A DNA stretch of 64,000 bases from Myoxocephalus aenaeus (Eukaryota; Chordata; Actinopteri; Perciformes; Cottidae). Each line of letters opens with the position of its first letter. The first letter of the stretch is position 1. The DNA lies in assembly GCA_038501785.1 (NCBI GenBank), contig JBAMJR010000140.1, positions 385,001 through 449,000 of the forward strand. The letters are read 5' to 3'. Shown here piece by piece: positions 13,665-27,270 of this stretch. The notes under the pieces are model-generated. The model had not been told where the DNA came from. It saw only the letters and a program-made list of their open reading frames with translations, and ran no database searches. A program made the position numbers and the translations under genes.

Positions 13665-14226
13665 GACATGAGCTTATGAACCTACTGTCTGCTCCAGCGT
13701 GACAGTGAGACAGAGAGGGGGAGAAACTAGAGGGGCTACAGATGTGCGCGATTGTCGATCTCTTTAGTTCATGCCTCAGCAGGCTTTTTGTGTTCATGTG
13801 AAGCTGAAATTTATTAGTTTTTGTACATTTCTGGACACGTGCACACTATTTGCCCATAATAAGTGATCACAGGCATTGGCTCACAGTGGAAACAAGCAAA
13901 AGTGTTGATTTTAGTCCAAGAAGCAAAAAAAAAAAAAAAAAAAGACATTGAATTTCAAATTCGACCGTTGTGTTTGTCCAAAAACAGTTGTGTGTGTCAG
14001 AGACGCCCGGTCTGCCCAGCGGAGTGAATCACATTGTTCCAACACGTTATGTGGAGGAACAGCGTGTGCTGGAGTCGTGACAGCGCGACGTGGCCAGAGT
14101 GTGTGTGTGTGTGTGTACGTATAATGAAGTGTGTGTGTGTGAGCTCTATCATGAGTGAAAGTAATGTGGCATCTCATCCGCATCCTCAGACTTCTCGCCT
14201 TCATACTGGATCAAAGGACCCATGGG

Positions 14227-14230
<4 letters not shown>

Positions 14231-14316
<86 letters not shown>
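14231..14316. repeat. (GT)n microsatellite
   Basis: About 43 units. Confidence 0.98.
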
Positions 14317-14317
<1 letters not shown>

Positions 14318-14840
14318 GCACAGGGGTGCACAGAAGCGGAAGCACAGCTGATTGACGGTCGGCATGGCGATGGAGGCGGGGTCTAGTCCTCTGAAGCATG
14401 GGGATTGAGAAAAGGAGGAGAGAAGAAGAAAAAAACGGAAAGAAGATGGAAGTGTAGTAAACAATTATTGGAGTAGAAAAAGTAACACGCGTGCGTCAAA
14501 GAAAGATGGTTCATTCAAGAGAGAAGAAAGAAGAAAAGTGGCAAAAATGAAGAAATCAGAGCATAAATATAAAAAAATATAAGATAAGAAATAATAAGAG
14601 GAAGGGATGAGGGGGAGAAAAAAAAGGAAGAAAGCAGGTTAGTAAAGCCATCATAAAATCAACTCGTCAAACAAAAGTCAAATACTTGACCAACATGAGA
14701 AACAGCACAGTCATCTTATTCTGAAAGTTATCGTCTCTTATTGGTCAAGTGTCTGAGAAGACTTTCTGGAACGTGTACTGTACGTGGCGTGCAGAAGCGT
14801 CATGCAACGGAGGAACAGCGTGCAGCATCCCGACACACAT

Positions 14841-14849
14841 GCACGCACG

Positions 14850-14901
<52 letters not shown>

Positions 14902-14935
14902 CACGCACACACACGCGCACACACGCACACACACG
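14841..14935. repeat. (CA)n microsatellite with CG interruptions
   Basis: CA units interrupted by ACGC steps on both sides. Confidence 0.97.
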
Positions 14936-14964
14936 ATACACAGCATGATGTTCATTTAGTAAAT

Positions 14965-15130
14965 TATGGTCATTTATAGACCATAAAGTAGGGTATGGTA
15001 TACTTTAGGGCGGGGCTACTGTAATGGACAGGTCGCTGCCGCTACCAAAATTGTATATGGCATCTTAAGCTTCATGACATCAGTCCACAAACCAACGGGT
15101 GACGTCATGATGACTACGTCCATTTCATAA
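14965..15130 (-). repeat. Dispersed repeat with a CRE palindrome, copy 2
   Basis: Reverse-strand match to the 3.06-3.3 kb repeat: CCACAAACCAACGGGTGACG followed by TCATGATGACTACGTCC. TGACGTCA lies at 15,100-15,107. ATAGACCATAAAG at 14,977 matches CTTTATGGTCTAT at 3,301. Confidence 0.85.
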
Positions 15131-16003
15131 ATGCAGTTTAAGGTTTTATCACTAATCTTTCGACTGATTTCTGCTTCTCAGTGCCTCGTCCTTCACTGAT
15201 AAAACTTGAACGGGTGGAAAACACGCAGTCTACTAAGCCAGACGATGGCTGTAGTTTACAATCCAAAACACATCGTCGCAGGTTCACTAGACAATGCATC
15301 TGGAGGGTCTTATGACAACTAGTCTGAGAAGACAGCATGAATATGAAACAATAAAACACTAAATTAGGTTTCTGGAAAGATTAGAGGCAAGAAATACGCG
15401 CTACAGTAACAGACTATTGAATTGATTCATATTTCATCAGCGCTGCCTAGTTTCACAGTTGAATCAGAGTTCACCAGCAGTGATTGACAGCTGGGTTAGA
15501 GGCTCCTTGGCTCTGATTGGTTGTTTTTCTTTAATTCCACTAGGAGCACTAAAAGGAGGCAGAGGAACAGATTAACCGTCTCATGTACTACTGTCAGGCT
15601 ACACCAACAGTTTGAGCAAATATGACAAGAAATATTTGTTATTGAAGTTACTAAACGTAACTTTAAGTCCATAATTTAATTTGTTCACTTTTACGGTTAA
15701 AAACAAACAGGAACACGGAAGAAGAAAGTTGCTACAGTGTTCCTGAGTGTACTGTAATAAGAAAATGTTATATGTTTGTGAATGTAAATCACGAAAGGAT
15801 GTTGAAGAGCCACGAGAGCAGCTCACATCCCAAAAAAAAGAAGGTTGAAAGACCGGAAAAGACCAACAGCCTGTAATTGGTGGATGAGGATGACCAGGCG
15901 GCCTTAACCGACGGCAGAGGGGAAATGTGGGATGCTTCTTACCAGGCTTTTGCACACCATGAGCTTCCTGCTTGCCATTCTCCAACGTTGCATCCGTGTC
16001 TGC

Positions 16004-16048
<45 letters not shown>

Positions 16049-16300
16049 CAAGCAGACACATTACTATCCAACTGGGTGCTAATGGCTCGACGAGAAAGTG
16101 CACGGTATTGGTTTTGTTGGGCGGAAATATGGCAGACTGAGCCTGGAGTCGAATGGACCCACTGACCCCGGTATCTGAAAGGGCAACTCGCTATGGACGC
16201 GTGTGTCGTCTGCTGTGGTCAGACTGGGGCAGGCAGAGGGCAGCACATACTCACTGGTCTCCGTACGACATCTGACTGCTGAATCACTGCACTTTATTTA

Positions 16301-16301
<1 letters not shown>

Positions 16302-16354
<53 letters not shown>
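16302..16354. repeat. (CA)n microsatellite
   Basis: About 26 units. A similar tract lies at 16,003-16,045, and a (TA)n tract at 16,859-16,910. Confidence 0.97.
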
Positions 16355-16356
<2 letters not shown>

Positions 16357-16856
16357 GACACCACAGATCAAATGCTGCGTGCACATCGAGGCACCAGGCC
16401 GACAACTCTGGTACACAAAAACAAAAACAAATCTTCCTCCGTCTAGCTCTCCTGCTGACAGAGGACAATAATTCGCCGCCCGCCTCGCCCTGCAGTTTTG
16501 GCACTCTGCGCGTCAGCATGTCTGCGTTTGTCCAAATGCACACGGCGTGCCACAGCGGATCACCGGCAACACCGCCCACGGCCCGTCCCGCGGCCGGCTG
16601 TCACCGACGAGTGCCCACACGCAGTCTGACTGTCTGACCAAAGTGTTGGGGAGGAGGGGGCAACCCAAACGGGCCCGAGAGCCGAGTCAGCCCCGGTTAA
16701 CTGCCACTTCCTTTTATCTTGTTATTCACTCAGCTGTGTGTTTGATCCATCTATCTGCTTACACACATTCCTATGTACCATCTGTGTGTTTCTCTTTATA
16801 TTGTCTCATGGCAAATTAACCAACCGTGCAAAATAATAATAGATCTAAAATAATGC

Positions 16857-16914
<58 letters not shown>

Positions 16915-17171
16915 CATACATATACACACACACACAATATAATAGTATCTAGCTACTCACTCAATTGTGTATATCAAAAGTTCTTTCGGACATTCTTTTG
17001 AGGTAAAAACAAAAGTGACTTTGTTTAGGAGGTGCGTCTGTATTCACACGCTGAAGTTTGTGGACTTTTTTTTATACTGTGCAAAATTCATGATCATTTT
17101 TTAAATGCAGTAACCGCTGTATTAGTGCTTTGCAGTGCGGTGGCCATTAGCAAGCCAGTAGGACACACACA

Positions 17172-17203
<32 letters not shown>

Positions 17204-17632
17204 GCTTCCATTCACATGATGGGTATCGAATGAAGTACTTCATCCCGACAGGGTATTGGTGCTGGCATTGTAACTATTTGTAAATGATACCTGGCCCCCA
17301 ATTACAGTTCTAATGCATATTTTTTTAATTAGAATACATTTGTAGCTGAAGACACAATGACATCCAGGCCCATTACCTGGACTCTTTTCTAGTTTACATG
17401 AAGGACCTTGGACCGTAGCACTGCGGTGGTTTACCGTCATACGTGTTGACTTTGGAACTAAACCATCTTCACTGAAGCAGCAGGTGGGACATTTGGACCG
17501 TAACCGCTCAGAGTCAAAGCTGCTCTGCTTATCTTCGGGCTGCTATTTTCCCTGCGGCTGAATGGCACCCCGGCAGATCGGAAACGGCAGCCAGTGTGTC
17601 CAGCGGTGCCGTTACTATCAGTCTAGTAGTAT

Positions 17633-17633
<1 letters not shown>

Positions 17634-17717
<84 letters not shown>
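17634..17717. repeat. (CA)n microsatellite close to the map4 start exon
   Basis: About 41 units with one CC interruption, 210 bp past the start-exon donor. Confidence 0.97.
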
Positions 17718-17720
<3 letters not shown>

Positions 17721-17924
17721 TTACATGACACAGACTCTCATCCCGTTCAGTCCAGGACGGAATCGGATACAGAGGTGAACGTGATCCGGTTCACGGCGAG
17801 ATGAACAGGGATGAACTCAGGTTTAATTCTCAGGTTAACTTCAAATCCCAAAATGATTTTGAACTTTGCGCTCCCACCGGACCCCATCCCCAGGCCCCAC
17901 TGGGCTCCGCTGTATCGGTCTCAC

Positions 17925-18111
17925 CTGCCCTGGTGTCGTCGTTGTCCAGCAGGGGCACGTAGTCCGTCTTCCCCACCGTCTCCCCGACCTGGTCGTCGAA
18001 GGCCTCCGCCTCCAGCTGGGCCACGAAGTCCCTCTCCACCAGGCTCTCCGGGCCCGGCTGGGGCGCGCCGTCCGTCAGCGCGTCACTCAGACTCAGGTCT
18101 AACTCTGCCAT
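17925..18111 (-). CDS. map4: map4 first coding exon (start codon)
   Basis: MAP4 is a ubiquitous microtubule-associated protein that binds and stabilises microtubules through C-terminal repeats; this exon is the start of its N-terminal projection domain. It begins MAELDLSLSDALTDG and contains RDFVAQLEAEAFDDQVGETV and GKTDYVPLLDNDD, closely matching the conserved N-terminus of vertebrate MAP4 (RDFIATLEAEAFDD and VGETVGKTDYIPLLD). The ATG is in a good context (gccATGG), two bases after a splice acceptor (TTTGTGTGCAG), so the 5' UTR is on an upstream exon. The donor is GCAG/GTGAG at 17,924, leaving one base of a Gly codon. MAPT and MAP2 have different N-termini, so they are not preferred. Confidence 0.93.
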
Positions 18112-18937
18112 GGCTGCACACAAACACACGGAGAGAGAGGACAGTCAGCACGTTATCACGCTAAACACACAACATGTCTAACAACAATGCTCCTGTCCCT
18201 GAAACCCCCCAAAACAACCGTCCCTAATCAGGGGACTCCTTCACAACGAAGGCTGACATGTTGCCAGCAACAGAATGGGTGAGGAGTGTTTCTTTTCGGC
18301 TAACCGATAGCCAGTTGTAGATCACTTGCGGCCCCGACCACAGCAGACGATGACGGTAAAACAAACCAGCAATAAAATAGGTTTTTCAAAACAATAAATA
18401 AGAGGCTGATGAGTCCGGTAGTATGCGAGAGTAGCTGTGAACACTTCCGCTTCGATAATGATTAATCCAAATTTCTCAAATTGAATTTGTTTACAAGACA
18501 AAGTCCCGAGAAGTGATCACAGGGAAATCTGATACACTATTCCCAACTCCATGCAGATTTATTTGAACAAAAATGAAATTCATACAACTGTAATATGGAA
18601 CCTATAATACATCTGACAAATTGTCCATTTTCAACCAAATAAAGCCCAGTTTAAACCTCAACCTCAGATTTTAGATTTATTCTCATAAATCTCATATTTC
18701 TCATATTCCTGAAAAGTTGGCCCTCTAAAGGGGGGGAAGTGTTTACCCGACTTTGACAATTTGGAAAGGGAGCGAAAGAGGCGAAGCTCGCAGATGAAAT
18801 GGAGCGATACAGATGAAAGACCTGAAGGTAAAGCTGGGGAAGCAAGTGAGTGAGAGAGATGAAATGGAGAGGAAGAGTGGTTACGGAAGTGAGAAGGCAA
18901 GATCAATTTGAATCCAAACCCGACGCAATAACAGAAT

Positions 18938-19460
18938 CAGTGTTTCCCCTAGGTTTACAGCTTCAGGGGGGCGGGGTGTCGGCGACGACGGCGACGTTGG
19001 GACATTGGGAGCGACGTTGGGAGCGTTTAAAAAACGCAGATATATCTGTTTTCTTTCCACGCGACATTATTGGACGCTCTCTGCTGGCTGATGGAAGTGT
19101 GCTCTCTGCCCACCTGTGCGCGCGCACGAGTCTGTGGGCATCGGGGCGGATCTCCGCGGTGCACGTTACCGAGAGCAAAGTAGAGTTGTAAACGCGACCA
19201 TGACAGAAATAGACAGAAATACGATCAATAAAATAAGAACATTGAGTTTGTTTAATAAAAGAACAAGGTGTAGACCTGTTTATAGGAAAGGGAACCTTAA
19301 ATCACGTCTGTGATCTGGCGCGACGGAGAAAATTACAGAGGGGCGGAGGGTTTTTTCAGGGGGGCGCCCCGCCCATAGGGGGGCGGGGCGCCCCCCTGAA
19401 AAGCGCCCCCCTGAAAAACCCCCCCGTAATTTTCTCCGTCTAACGGTAGGGGAAACCCTG
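18938..19460. mobile_element. hAT-like MITE with a GC-rich hairpin
   Basis: 523 bp bounded by CAGTGTTTCCCCTA on the left and TAGGGGAAACCCTG on the right, inverted repeats matching at 13 of 14 positions and starting CAG as hAT ends do. The flanks share only AGAAT, so the 8-bp duplication has decayed or the ends are slightly misplaced. There is no coding capacity. The right third is a strong hairpin (19,322-19,440). Confidence 0.75.
19322..19440. repeat. GC-rich inverted repeat (hairpin)
   Basis: Left arm begins GACGGAGAAAATTAC (19,322) and ends GGGGGGCGCCCCGCCC; after ATA comes the complementary GGGGGGCGGGGCGCCCCCCT, and the right arm ends GTAATTTTCTCCGTC (19,440). The right arm has a short internal duplication of GCGCCCCCCTGAAAA, so the two arms are unequal. 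Confidence 0.9.
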
Positions 19461-19584
19461 AGAATAAAATAAACTATTTCAGCCTTTTGCATCATAGTGC
19501 CCAGGAACTCTTAAATCTGACAAGCACGGACTAGATCTATTTACTCTCCTCGAGCACCGAACTGGACCCCCGCAGGACCTGGAT

Positions 19585-19618
<34 letters not shown>

Positions 19619-20026
19619 CTGCTTTTGTGAACCTAAAACCTTTGCTAAAATAATTTCCATCACCAAAACCATTCTACCACCTGAGTAAAGTTATGTTTTC
19701 ACAAGCAATATGAAGAATTTCCAAAAATCGAGATTCCATTTTTCAGCTTTAGAGTCATATTTTCTCTTTACACTTTTGCCTTCTGACAATGGTGCATCGT
19801 TATATAGAGAGCTGAGATTGTTCTGCAATTTATGATGTAAAACATGGGTATGTATCTTATATGCAAGTGTCTTAAAAAAACTATGTCAAATCGAGAAAAT
19901 CGACTGAAAATTAGTTAAAACGTACATGTAATGCCACTGTCTGCCACAAGGAGGCACAGTTCCATCTGGGATTGTGCTGTGTGAAAGACATGCATGACTT
20001 GGTGCAACACTGAAGCAAAATCTGTA

Positions 20027-20196
<170 letters not shown>

Positions 20197-20560
20197 ATCA
20201 GCTCGTCTGGGAGTTCAGCTGACCAACAGCCACCAGGGGACTTTCATGAGTCATGGCGTGTCATCTTCCAACTATAATTCCAGATTATCTTGGGCGCCAG
20301 CAGCAGCCAGCCTCCCTCTGCTCGCCGGGTTTATCCTTCTCATCCCCATCTTTACGCTTCCCCTTTTATCGTCTGGGGCGGGAACTTTACATCTCTGCCC
20401 CGCGTACGAAGCATCCCTCTCTTTTTGCCTGAGAGCAGTAGGCTCTCCTCAAACCGTCAAATATGACTCCACGGCCCCCTCTGCTGGAGTGAATGCTCAT
20501 TACCACAGAAGAACAGGTGCACATCTTACTGCTTCAGCAGAGAAGAACACCTTGGAGAAA

Positions 20561-20712
20561 GGCCCCTTTCTCTGGTTCAACATGACAATGACCTAACACA
20601 GGGCCAATACGGTTGTTGGTGTGAAAGAACCTGACTGTCCTCACAGAGACCTGACCTCAACCCCGTCCAACACCTGAGCTGAAGGACTGCGAGCCAGGTC
20701 TTACCGCCTGGA
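20561..20712 (+). pseudogene. Degraded Tc1-like transposase fragment
   Basis: The sequence around 20,575 (TGGTTCAACATGACAATG) and around 20,645 (CAGAGACCTGACCTCAACCC, then ACTGCGAGCCAGG) follows the C-terminal part of a second Tc1 family in fish, whose protein reads roughly QHDNAPVH ... QSPDLNPIEHLWDELE. Several deletions break the frame and no inverted repeats were found around it. Confidence 0.65.
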
Positions 20713-21481
20713 CCTCAGGAGGACAAGATGATCAGCTGATACAGCGGCGTTATGTCTCGTAGCACCACGTCTGTCACAGTATCAGTGTCAAATGAAAGTC
20801 TTACCTGAGCTAAACAGAGAGAGAGAGAGAGAGAATTTAGCTGTTTCCTGTCTTTTTCTGAGTGCTAACGTTAGCTTGACACAAACCAATAACTGCACGG
20901 TACCTATTAATTAACAGCACAGTTTAAATGAATGAAAAAATAACTTCTTGTTATTATTGTTATTACTCTCAAGTACCACACTAATTTGTCTGAAGTCTGC
21001 GCTCTCTATGAAGTACCCTCCCAGTTAAATGTTCAAATTATGTTAACTGTCAAAAACACAATCAACCAGCCATTCAATCACATGGACTGACAGTTTTCCA
21101 GTTTGCGAGTTCCTCACTCAGGCAAAGTCTCATGAACTCTGCATGTAGTGAGCAATAGGTGGTTTCTGAGGCCGCAACATAAATAAACTAGTTGTGGGCG
21201 TACGTATTACGCGGCTGACTGCCAGTGTATCAGGCTAAATGAGCCCCCGGTGCCGAGAGCAGGGCGTGTCGCAGGAAGACTGCTGCCTCCAACCACAAAG
21301 CCATGCTGGTCAGAAACACTGCCCCAGTCTCCATATTTAACCCCACATCGTCTGTGTGTGTTTAGTACACACTGTGCCAGCTGCAGTCAGCCGGCTGATC
21401 ACAGAACAGACCCGCCACCCAGACCCGCTGGAGCTATAGGACTTCAGCGAGGTCCCCACATGACCACCGGAACAGAAGCTT

Positions 21482-21529
<48 letters not shown>

Positions 21530-24042
21530 GACCCTAGCAAGGTGCCGTAGTTTGAGCCGAGCGCCTGTTTTCCAAGTTTGGTGTGGCCACTCGGAAATAA
21601 TCTGAATTCAACAAAGGAAGGAAATGTTGGTTTCCATTGTGTTGAGTGCGAGGGTGTGTGAATGTTCTGTGTGGATTAGTCATGTGTGTTGGCCTCTCCA
21701 GGAACAGCCAAAAGACTCATGTATTTTCTTATTTGGATATTAGTTTTAAATAAGTGCTGTTTCCACTATAGCCCGACCAAGACTGGGGCCTCTACTTATA
21801 TGTGGAAGTTAAAATAATTTATTTTATTTGCCAACTCACAAAATTAACCTTAATTAAATGAAGTAAGGGATGAATGGGATTTAGGGACAAATGATGATTT
21901 CCAGGGCTAAATTAATAAGCAAATAAAACGTCATAAAAAAACATAAAAAACAAACACAAAAGAACGTCTGCACTACAATGACTGTCCTTAAACCGTTGCC
22001 TACTCATCGGGCCTCAAGGTGGATAATCATCATTTGCATTTTCTCCCAATTTCTTTTCTCTCTTCCCTTTCTATCACTGTGACAACCTAAAGATCTAGGT
22101 TTATTAATATCATTAGCTGCCTGTCTGCCCATCTGTCTGTTACCGTCCCCGTCAGTCTAAATAGGTGTGTATCTTTAGGTGTGTATCTTATGAACGGTTT
22201 GGAGGAGGTGAAGGTGGGAGGAAGACGAGGGCGGTGAGGGAAACAAGGGGAGGAGCTGCAACCTCATTTGTGTCTGTCGTTTGTGCAAAACTTCAATAAA
22301 AAAAGTGAAATAAAGAAAATTATTTCAGGTCACAAACAATCAGGCTTAATCGTACAGCGAGTGTGTGGACATGATGGAGAGAATATCTGTCAATCTACAG
22401 GGGAGTGAAATAGACGGACGGAGAGAAACAAGTGATGAGTGTGTGAGTGTGAGTGTGTGTGTGGGGGGGTTTTCCATAAGCTTCACCGTGGCAGGACACC
22501 AACTCAGCTCCTATAGCGGCTGTCAGGGCAATATGATGTAACACTCGAGACCTAATCCCCAAAAAAAAAAAAACACACTCCTCGTGTCCCTTTAATATAC
22601 GACAACACAATGTAATGCCATGCTTGATTAATCCCCATGAAGGTCGGGGGGTGAGAAGGAGCCTTGGTTCCTGTTGCTCAAGGACACTTCAGCACTGAGG
22701 AGCCTCCCCCTGCTGCTGCTGCCGGGTCTGGCTCTTTTTTAATACCAAAGAACAAATCTGCATGACCTGGATCTGAACTTCACTTCCTTGCAGAACAATC
22801 GGGGTTGTAACGATAAGATCATTTACGATCCTTAAATCATTAACCCTTCATCACTTCTCAGCAAACACTCGACTCCACTCCTCTGACTTGATGCTAATGA
22901 GGCCCAGGACACACACCGCTCCAGGCCGGCTGCTGGGACGTCTAGCGCGCTCTAAACTGTGCCTCCGAGCAAGGCACTGCAGCCACGACCGTTATCGCCA
23001 ACTGTAATCATCTCAGACATGAAAAGACAAACGCCTCTTTGCTGGTGAAGCATGGCTGAAGAAAAAGTACGAGAAAAGGGAGAGTGTGCGTGCGTGAGAT
23101 CACTTCCCAGAAACGCTACATGGTCAACGTCATACACAAAGAGATATTCTCATGCTGCTATTACTGCCTTCAGGTACTCCAGCTCTTCAGTAACTTGAAG
23201 GGTTTTGGGGATAGGACCAGAGTTCTGTGGTTGTCTGCTACAGCTGAGGAGATAACCACCTGTAATGACAAGACTCACTCTCATGACTCACATTTCCATT
23301 TGACAAGCCAACCGTTTAAGTAGTTTATCCAGACCACTTTATTGGAGGGCACATCGACAGAAGAACACACAGAGCGAGCATGGGAGGTCAGAAGTGAACC
23401 AGGAAGTAAAGACTATGTGATAAGCAATATGCTGACTAAATACACAGCCATAACTCAGAGCACAAACTGCAGGATTTATTACATCTGCCTGCTTCAGACT
23501 GCATGGTAGCTCTTTCTCTGGCTGGGGCCCTGACAGAAACTGAAATGAACTTCTTGCAAATAGATTTAAATATTGTTCGGAAAAATGAGAGAAGACATCT
23601 TTTATCTCTTTCGAAAACTGAAAAATAAACACCACGTAAAGAGCTCCATTGGGCATGTTGATGTCTCAAAATAGTACGCAGAACGTAGATGCTTTTTTAA
23701 CACAATTAAAAGAGAAGATTAATTAATTTGTTTACGCCCACGCTACTAGGAGACTGGGACCACCCCCCTTATTATCTGTCACCGCTCACAATGGGATATT
23801 AATTATAGCTATACGAAGCACTCCATGTGGACAAAAAAGAAAGAAAAAGGTACTGACTCAGGTGTTATTAGGAGTAGAGTGTGTAGTGTGTATTTAAGTA
23901 GACAGCCTCAACATGGTCTGGAAAAACAAAGTGTTCAGAGGCCTGGGCCTGGAGCCACCGTGTGGAAAGCCCGCCTCTGATGTCACTTTCTAAGAGAGGT
24001 GGGACACTTCCTCCAACCGCTCAGCTTACTCGCTTACCATGC

Positions 24043-24043
<1 letters not shown>

Positions 24044-24111
<68 letters not shown>
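24044..24111. repeat. (GT)n microsatellite
   Basis: About 34 units. Another tract, 21,485-21,526, is similar. Confidence 0.97.
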
Positions 24112-24116
<5 letters not shown>

Positions 24117-24398
24117 CTGAATGAGAGCTGGCTCGTACCGCTGCTTGAATGCTTCCCTTATTCCTCAATTATGCAGGTTTAGTTCCCCGTCCACTCCTGT
24201 TCTTCTGCAGACCCAGCATCTGTCATTAAATGTGCATGTGTGGAAGACGGTATACCATATGGATGTCCTATTTGTCACCGGGTGCATGACTTTTGTTTTG
24301 TGCGTATTTGAGACCATTTCCTGTTTGTTTTTTTCTGAAGGCACACTTCTGTCTTTTGTTCCAGCTGATCTACAGAGACAGCTGACGAGGGACTTTTA

Positions 24399-24431
<33 letters not shown>

Positions 24432-26759
24432 TTTGTCTCAACCAGTTAGATGGAACAGCACCCTGATTCTAACCGTATTAAAAGTATTTACACCGTTTTT
24501 TTTCTAGGGTTTGGTAACATACTACAATATTGAATGAGATATTATGTTTAAAATATGAATGTGCTGACTCCTTATCACCTTGTAAAAGAATAAGGATGAC
24601 AACACATTCATCTGCTGAACCAACTGGTCTAAGTAATAATTACTGGGTGACTCAGCGGCTTCCAAAATCACATTAACTCAAGAGAGAGAACAGCTGCCTC
24701 AAATCTGCAACTTAAAGAATATAATTGAACTTGACTACTGTTAAACCAGTAATTAACACAACTAGTATTCACGCATTTTACAAGTTTATTACTTATAGCA
24801 AAACTTAAAAATAGAAAAGCCCAATGTGGATGTCATCCTATAGGTAGCTCTGAAAGGAAGAGCCAACTGTGAAACCCATGGAACTAAATCCTATCACACA
24901 TTACTGAAAAGGGACTTTTGCTGATATGGGAGACTCTGGGCAAAAAAGAAAACATTAATGTGCAAGCAAAGCGGCGACAACTAGAGTAGAGCTGCAATTC
25001 GTAGATCAATCAACTCACAGGAAAGTTAATTGCCAACTTTTTGGATGCTTGAATAATTTAGTTAGTAATTTTTCAAGCAAATATTTGCTGACTAAGACGC
25101 TTGTGTGCCCGGACATCGTTTGACAAGCGTGTCCATCAGTGTGGATGCTGCCTTAGAAGACTCACATGTCAGTCACAGCTCACTCTGTAAACCTCCGGGG
25201 TCACTCCCCAACCAATGCCACACCTGAGTGGATCGACTTCAAAAAGGCACACCGCAGCGCTTCTGTCTGTGTGACTACGAGAGGCAGAGAGACTTCTGGG
25301 AAAAGGGCCAACAAACACGTACTCGCACACAGTTGGTTTACATGAAAGCAGAAGCGGGGTGGACTAAGTTATCTGATCCCTGTTCACACCCTGTAAATCA
25401 CAACTCCAAGTACGCCCACAGGGCGATCCTCCATCCTGTCATGTTGAGGTGTCAGATCATTAAAAACCGCACATTCCTGTGTACACTGGAAGAAGTATTC
25501 AACTGGCTGTTCTGCAGCTAGTTTGCACAAACAAGGATTTAGTTTTAAAAGCTGATTGAATCGTGGTTTAACTCAAAGTCACATTGCATCAAACTTTAGA
25601 ACTAGTTTGGGTTCATCTTTCGCTCCTTTAATTTGACCAACAACCTTTTATGACAAAGGAGGAGAAATTAGGAGGAAATTAGGAGCTCCTCTGCCAAGCC
25701 ATCATCAGTACCGTTCAGCTAACTAACTGACTTTTTAGATCGCTAGTAAACAATGTCATGTTTTGTTGAGAAATACATAGCAGCTGATAGTCCACACACA
25801 CAAATGTATTTATTCATTTGTTCCAACTGGGGTAAGCAAGCACCTCCATATTGATTAAACACTGATTTAAACATAGTTTTGCTGAGGTCTGATTATAATT
25901 TATATTTGATTACAATAATCCCATTTGGAGCAACTCATCCTAAATTAAATTGAATCACATACTGGTGGCACTGTAAAATGGGTATCAATCAACTGACTGA
26001 TGGTAAACAATGGTAAATATCTTATGTTAATATTGTTTATTTGTGTGCGTCTGTGTGAGCGTGTGTGTGTGTGTTTGTCTATCCTACAGTCCAGCTGCCA
26101 TCGTACTAATCTCACAGAGATGCTATCGCTGACATTCCTAGCGGGCCATTCAAGCTACTTCATCAAGCCACACACAATCACAGCGTTTTGTCAATGCCCC
26201 CTGACACAAGCACTCACACACACACAGAGCTGTAACAACAACAAAAAGTAATCAATTACAAATTAGATTAAGAACAAAGTAAACTTACTGCAATACTTTG
26301 TTTCAAAAGTGAAACTTGTTAAAGCCTTAAACTATTTTATTTATTTAATGTAGATCCTCCTCACACTCCGTCGTGGTGAGGGAGATCACAACATCAGAGA
26401 GCTGTCGAACCTGTGGAGAAACATGTGTGGCTGCTCCCAGTGAATCAAACACTGCTACAAGGAAGCGCCGTAAGAAAAGCTATTCCTCTTGGAGCCGGTA
26501 TCTGGTGCACGAGCAGGTGGTGAGGTTGGAAAAAGTTCAAAATTCATTTTGGGACTCATTATTTAAACTAAATTAATTAATGCAGGGGTTTTATAAGCTT
26601 GTAAATAACAAACTATTCACTGTATTTATATGCAGTTCATAGTCAGAGATCAAACAAATGCAGAGCATAAAGTGAGGCCACACCTTTAATTAATTATGGA
26701 ATGTTCGCTGCTGATACGAAAGTGTATCAGTGTCCTGACACACCTAGACACACACCCAG

Positions 26760-26799
<40 letters not shown>

Positions 26800-27251
26800 C
26801 AGCATGTACTCTGAGACATAATCGCTGCACATCCTGACAAAACAAAAGTAGCACACACGTTTCTCTCATTACACAGTTCGACTCGCTCAACAATAATGCT
26901 GTGTTCACACCAAACGTGTTCTGAATGTTAGTCGCGCCTGAAAGGGGCGTCGCTTATCTCCGTAAAAACAGTTACCGTTTCCGCCATCCACCATGGAAAT
27001 AACCACTAGTTCTACTTTATACTTTTTGTGTAAATTCAAAATACGTCGGAACATCAAACTCCATCGTGTCTGGGTTCATAATAAAAACAGTGTCACACGA
27101 TTTTTTTCCCCCCGCCAGAAGTCAACACGCACACACACACAGTTGTTTATGTAAGAAGCTGGTGGTAAATTCACCATCAGTCTCTTCAGAGAGAGAGAAT
27201 GCCCCACAGGCCTCTGGTTTGTTATAGAACACAGGGAGTGGCAACGGAGGT

Positions 27252-27270
27252 GGGTGGGTGGGTTGGTGGG
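27252..27270 (+). other. G-quadruplex motif
   Basis: Four GGG runs with loops of 1, 1 and 5 bases (GGGTGGGTGGGTTGGTGGG). It fits the standard pattern on the + strand, which is the non-template-like antisense side of map4. Confidence 0.85.

Noticed and set aside
17925..18111. Assignment to mapt or map2 instead of map4
   Set aside because: The LEAEAFDD and GKTDYVPLLD motifs belong to the MAP4 N-terminus; tau and MAP2 start differently.
17811..18164. + strand Pro/Arg-rich frame
   Set aside because: It is the antisense shadow of the map4 start exon.
22620..22740. CTTGGTTCCTGTTGCTCAAG-type sequence resembling a repeat
   Set aside because: It feels repeat-like, but no ends, second copy or family could be shown.
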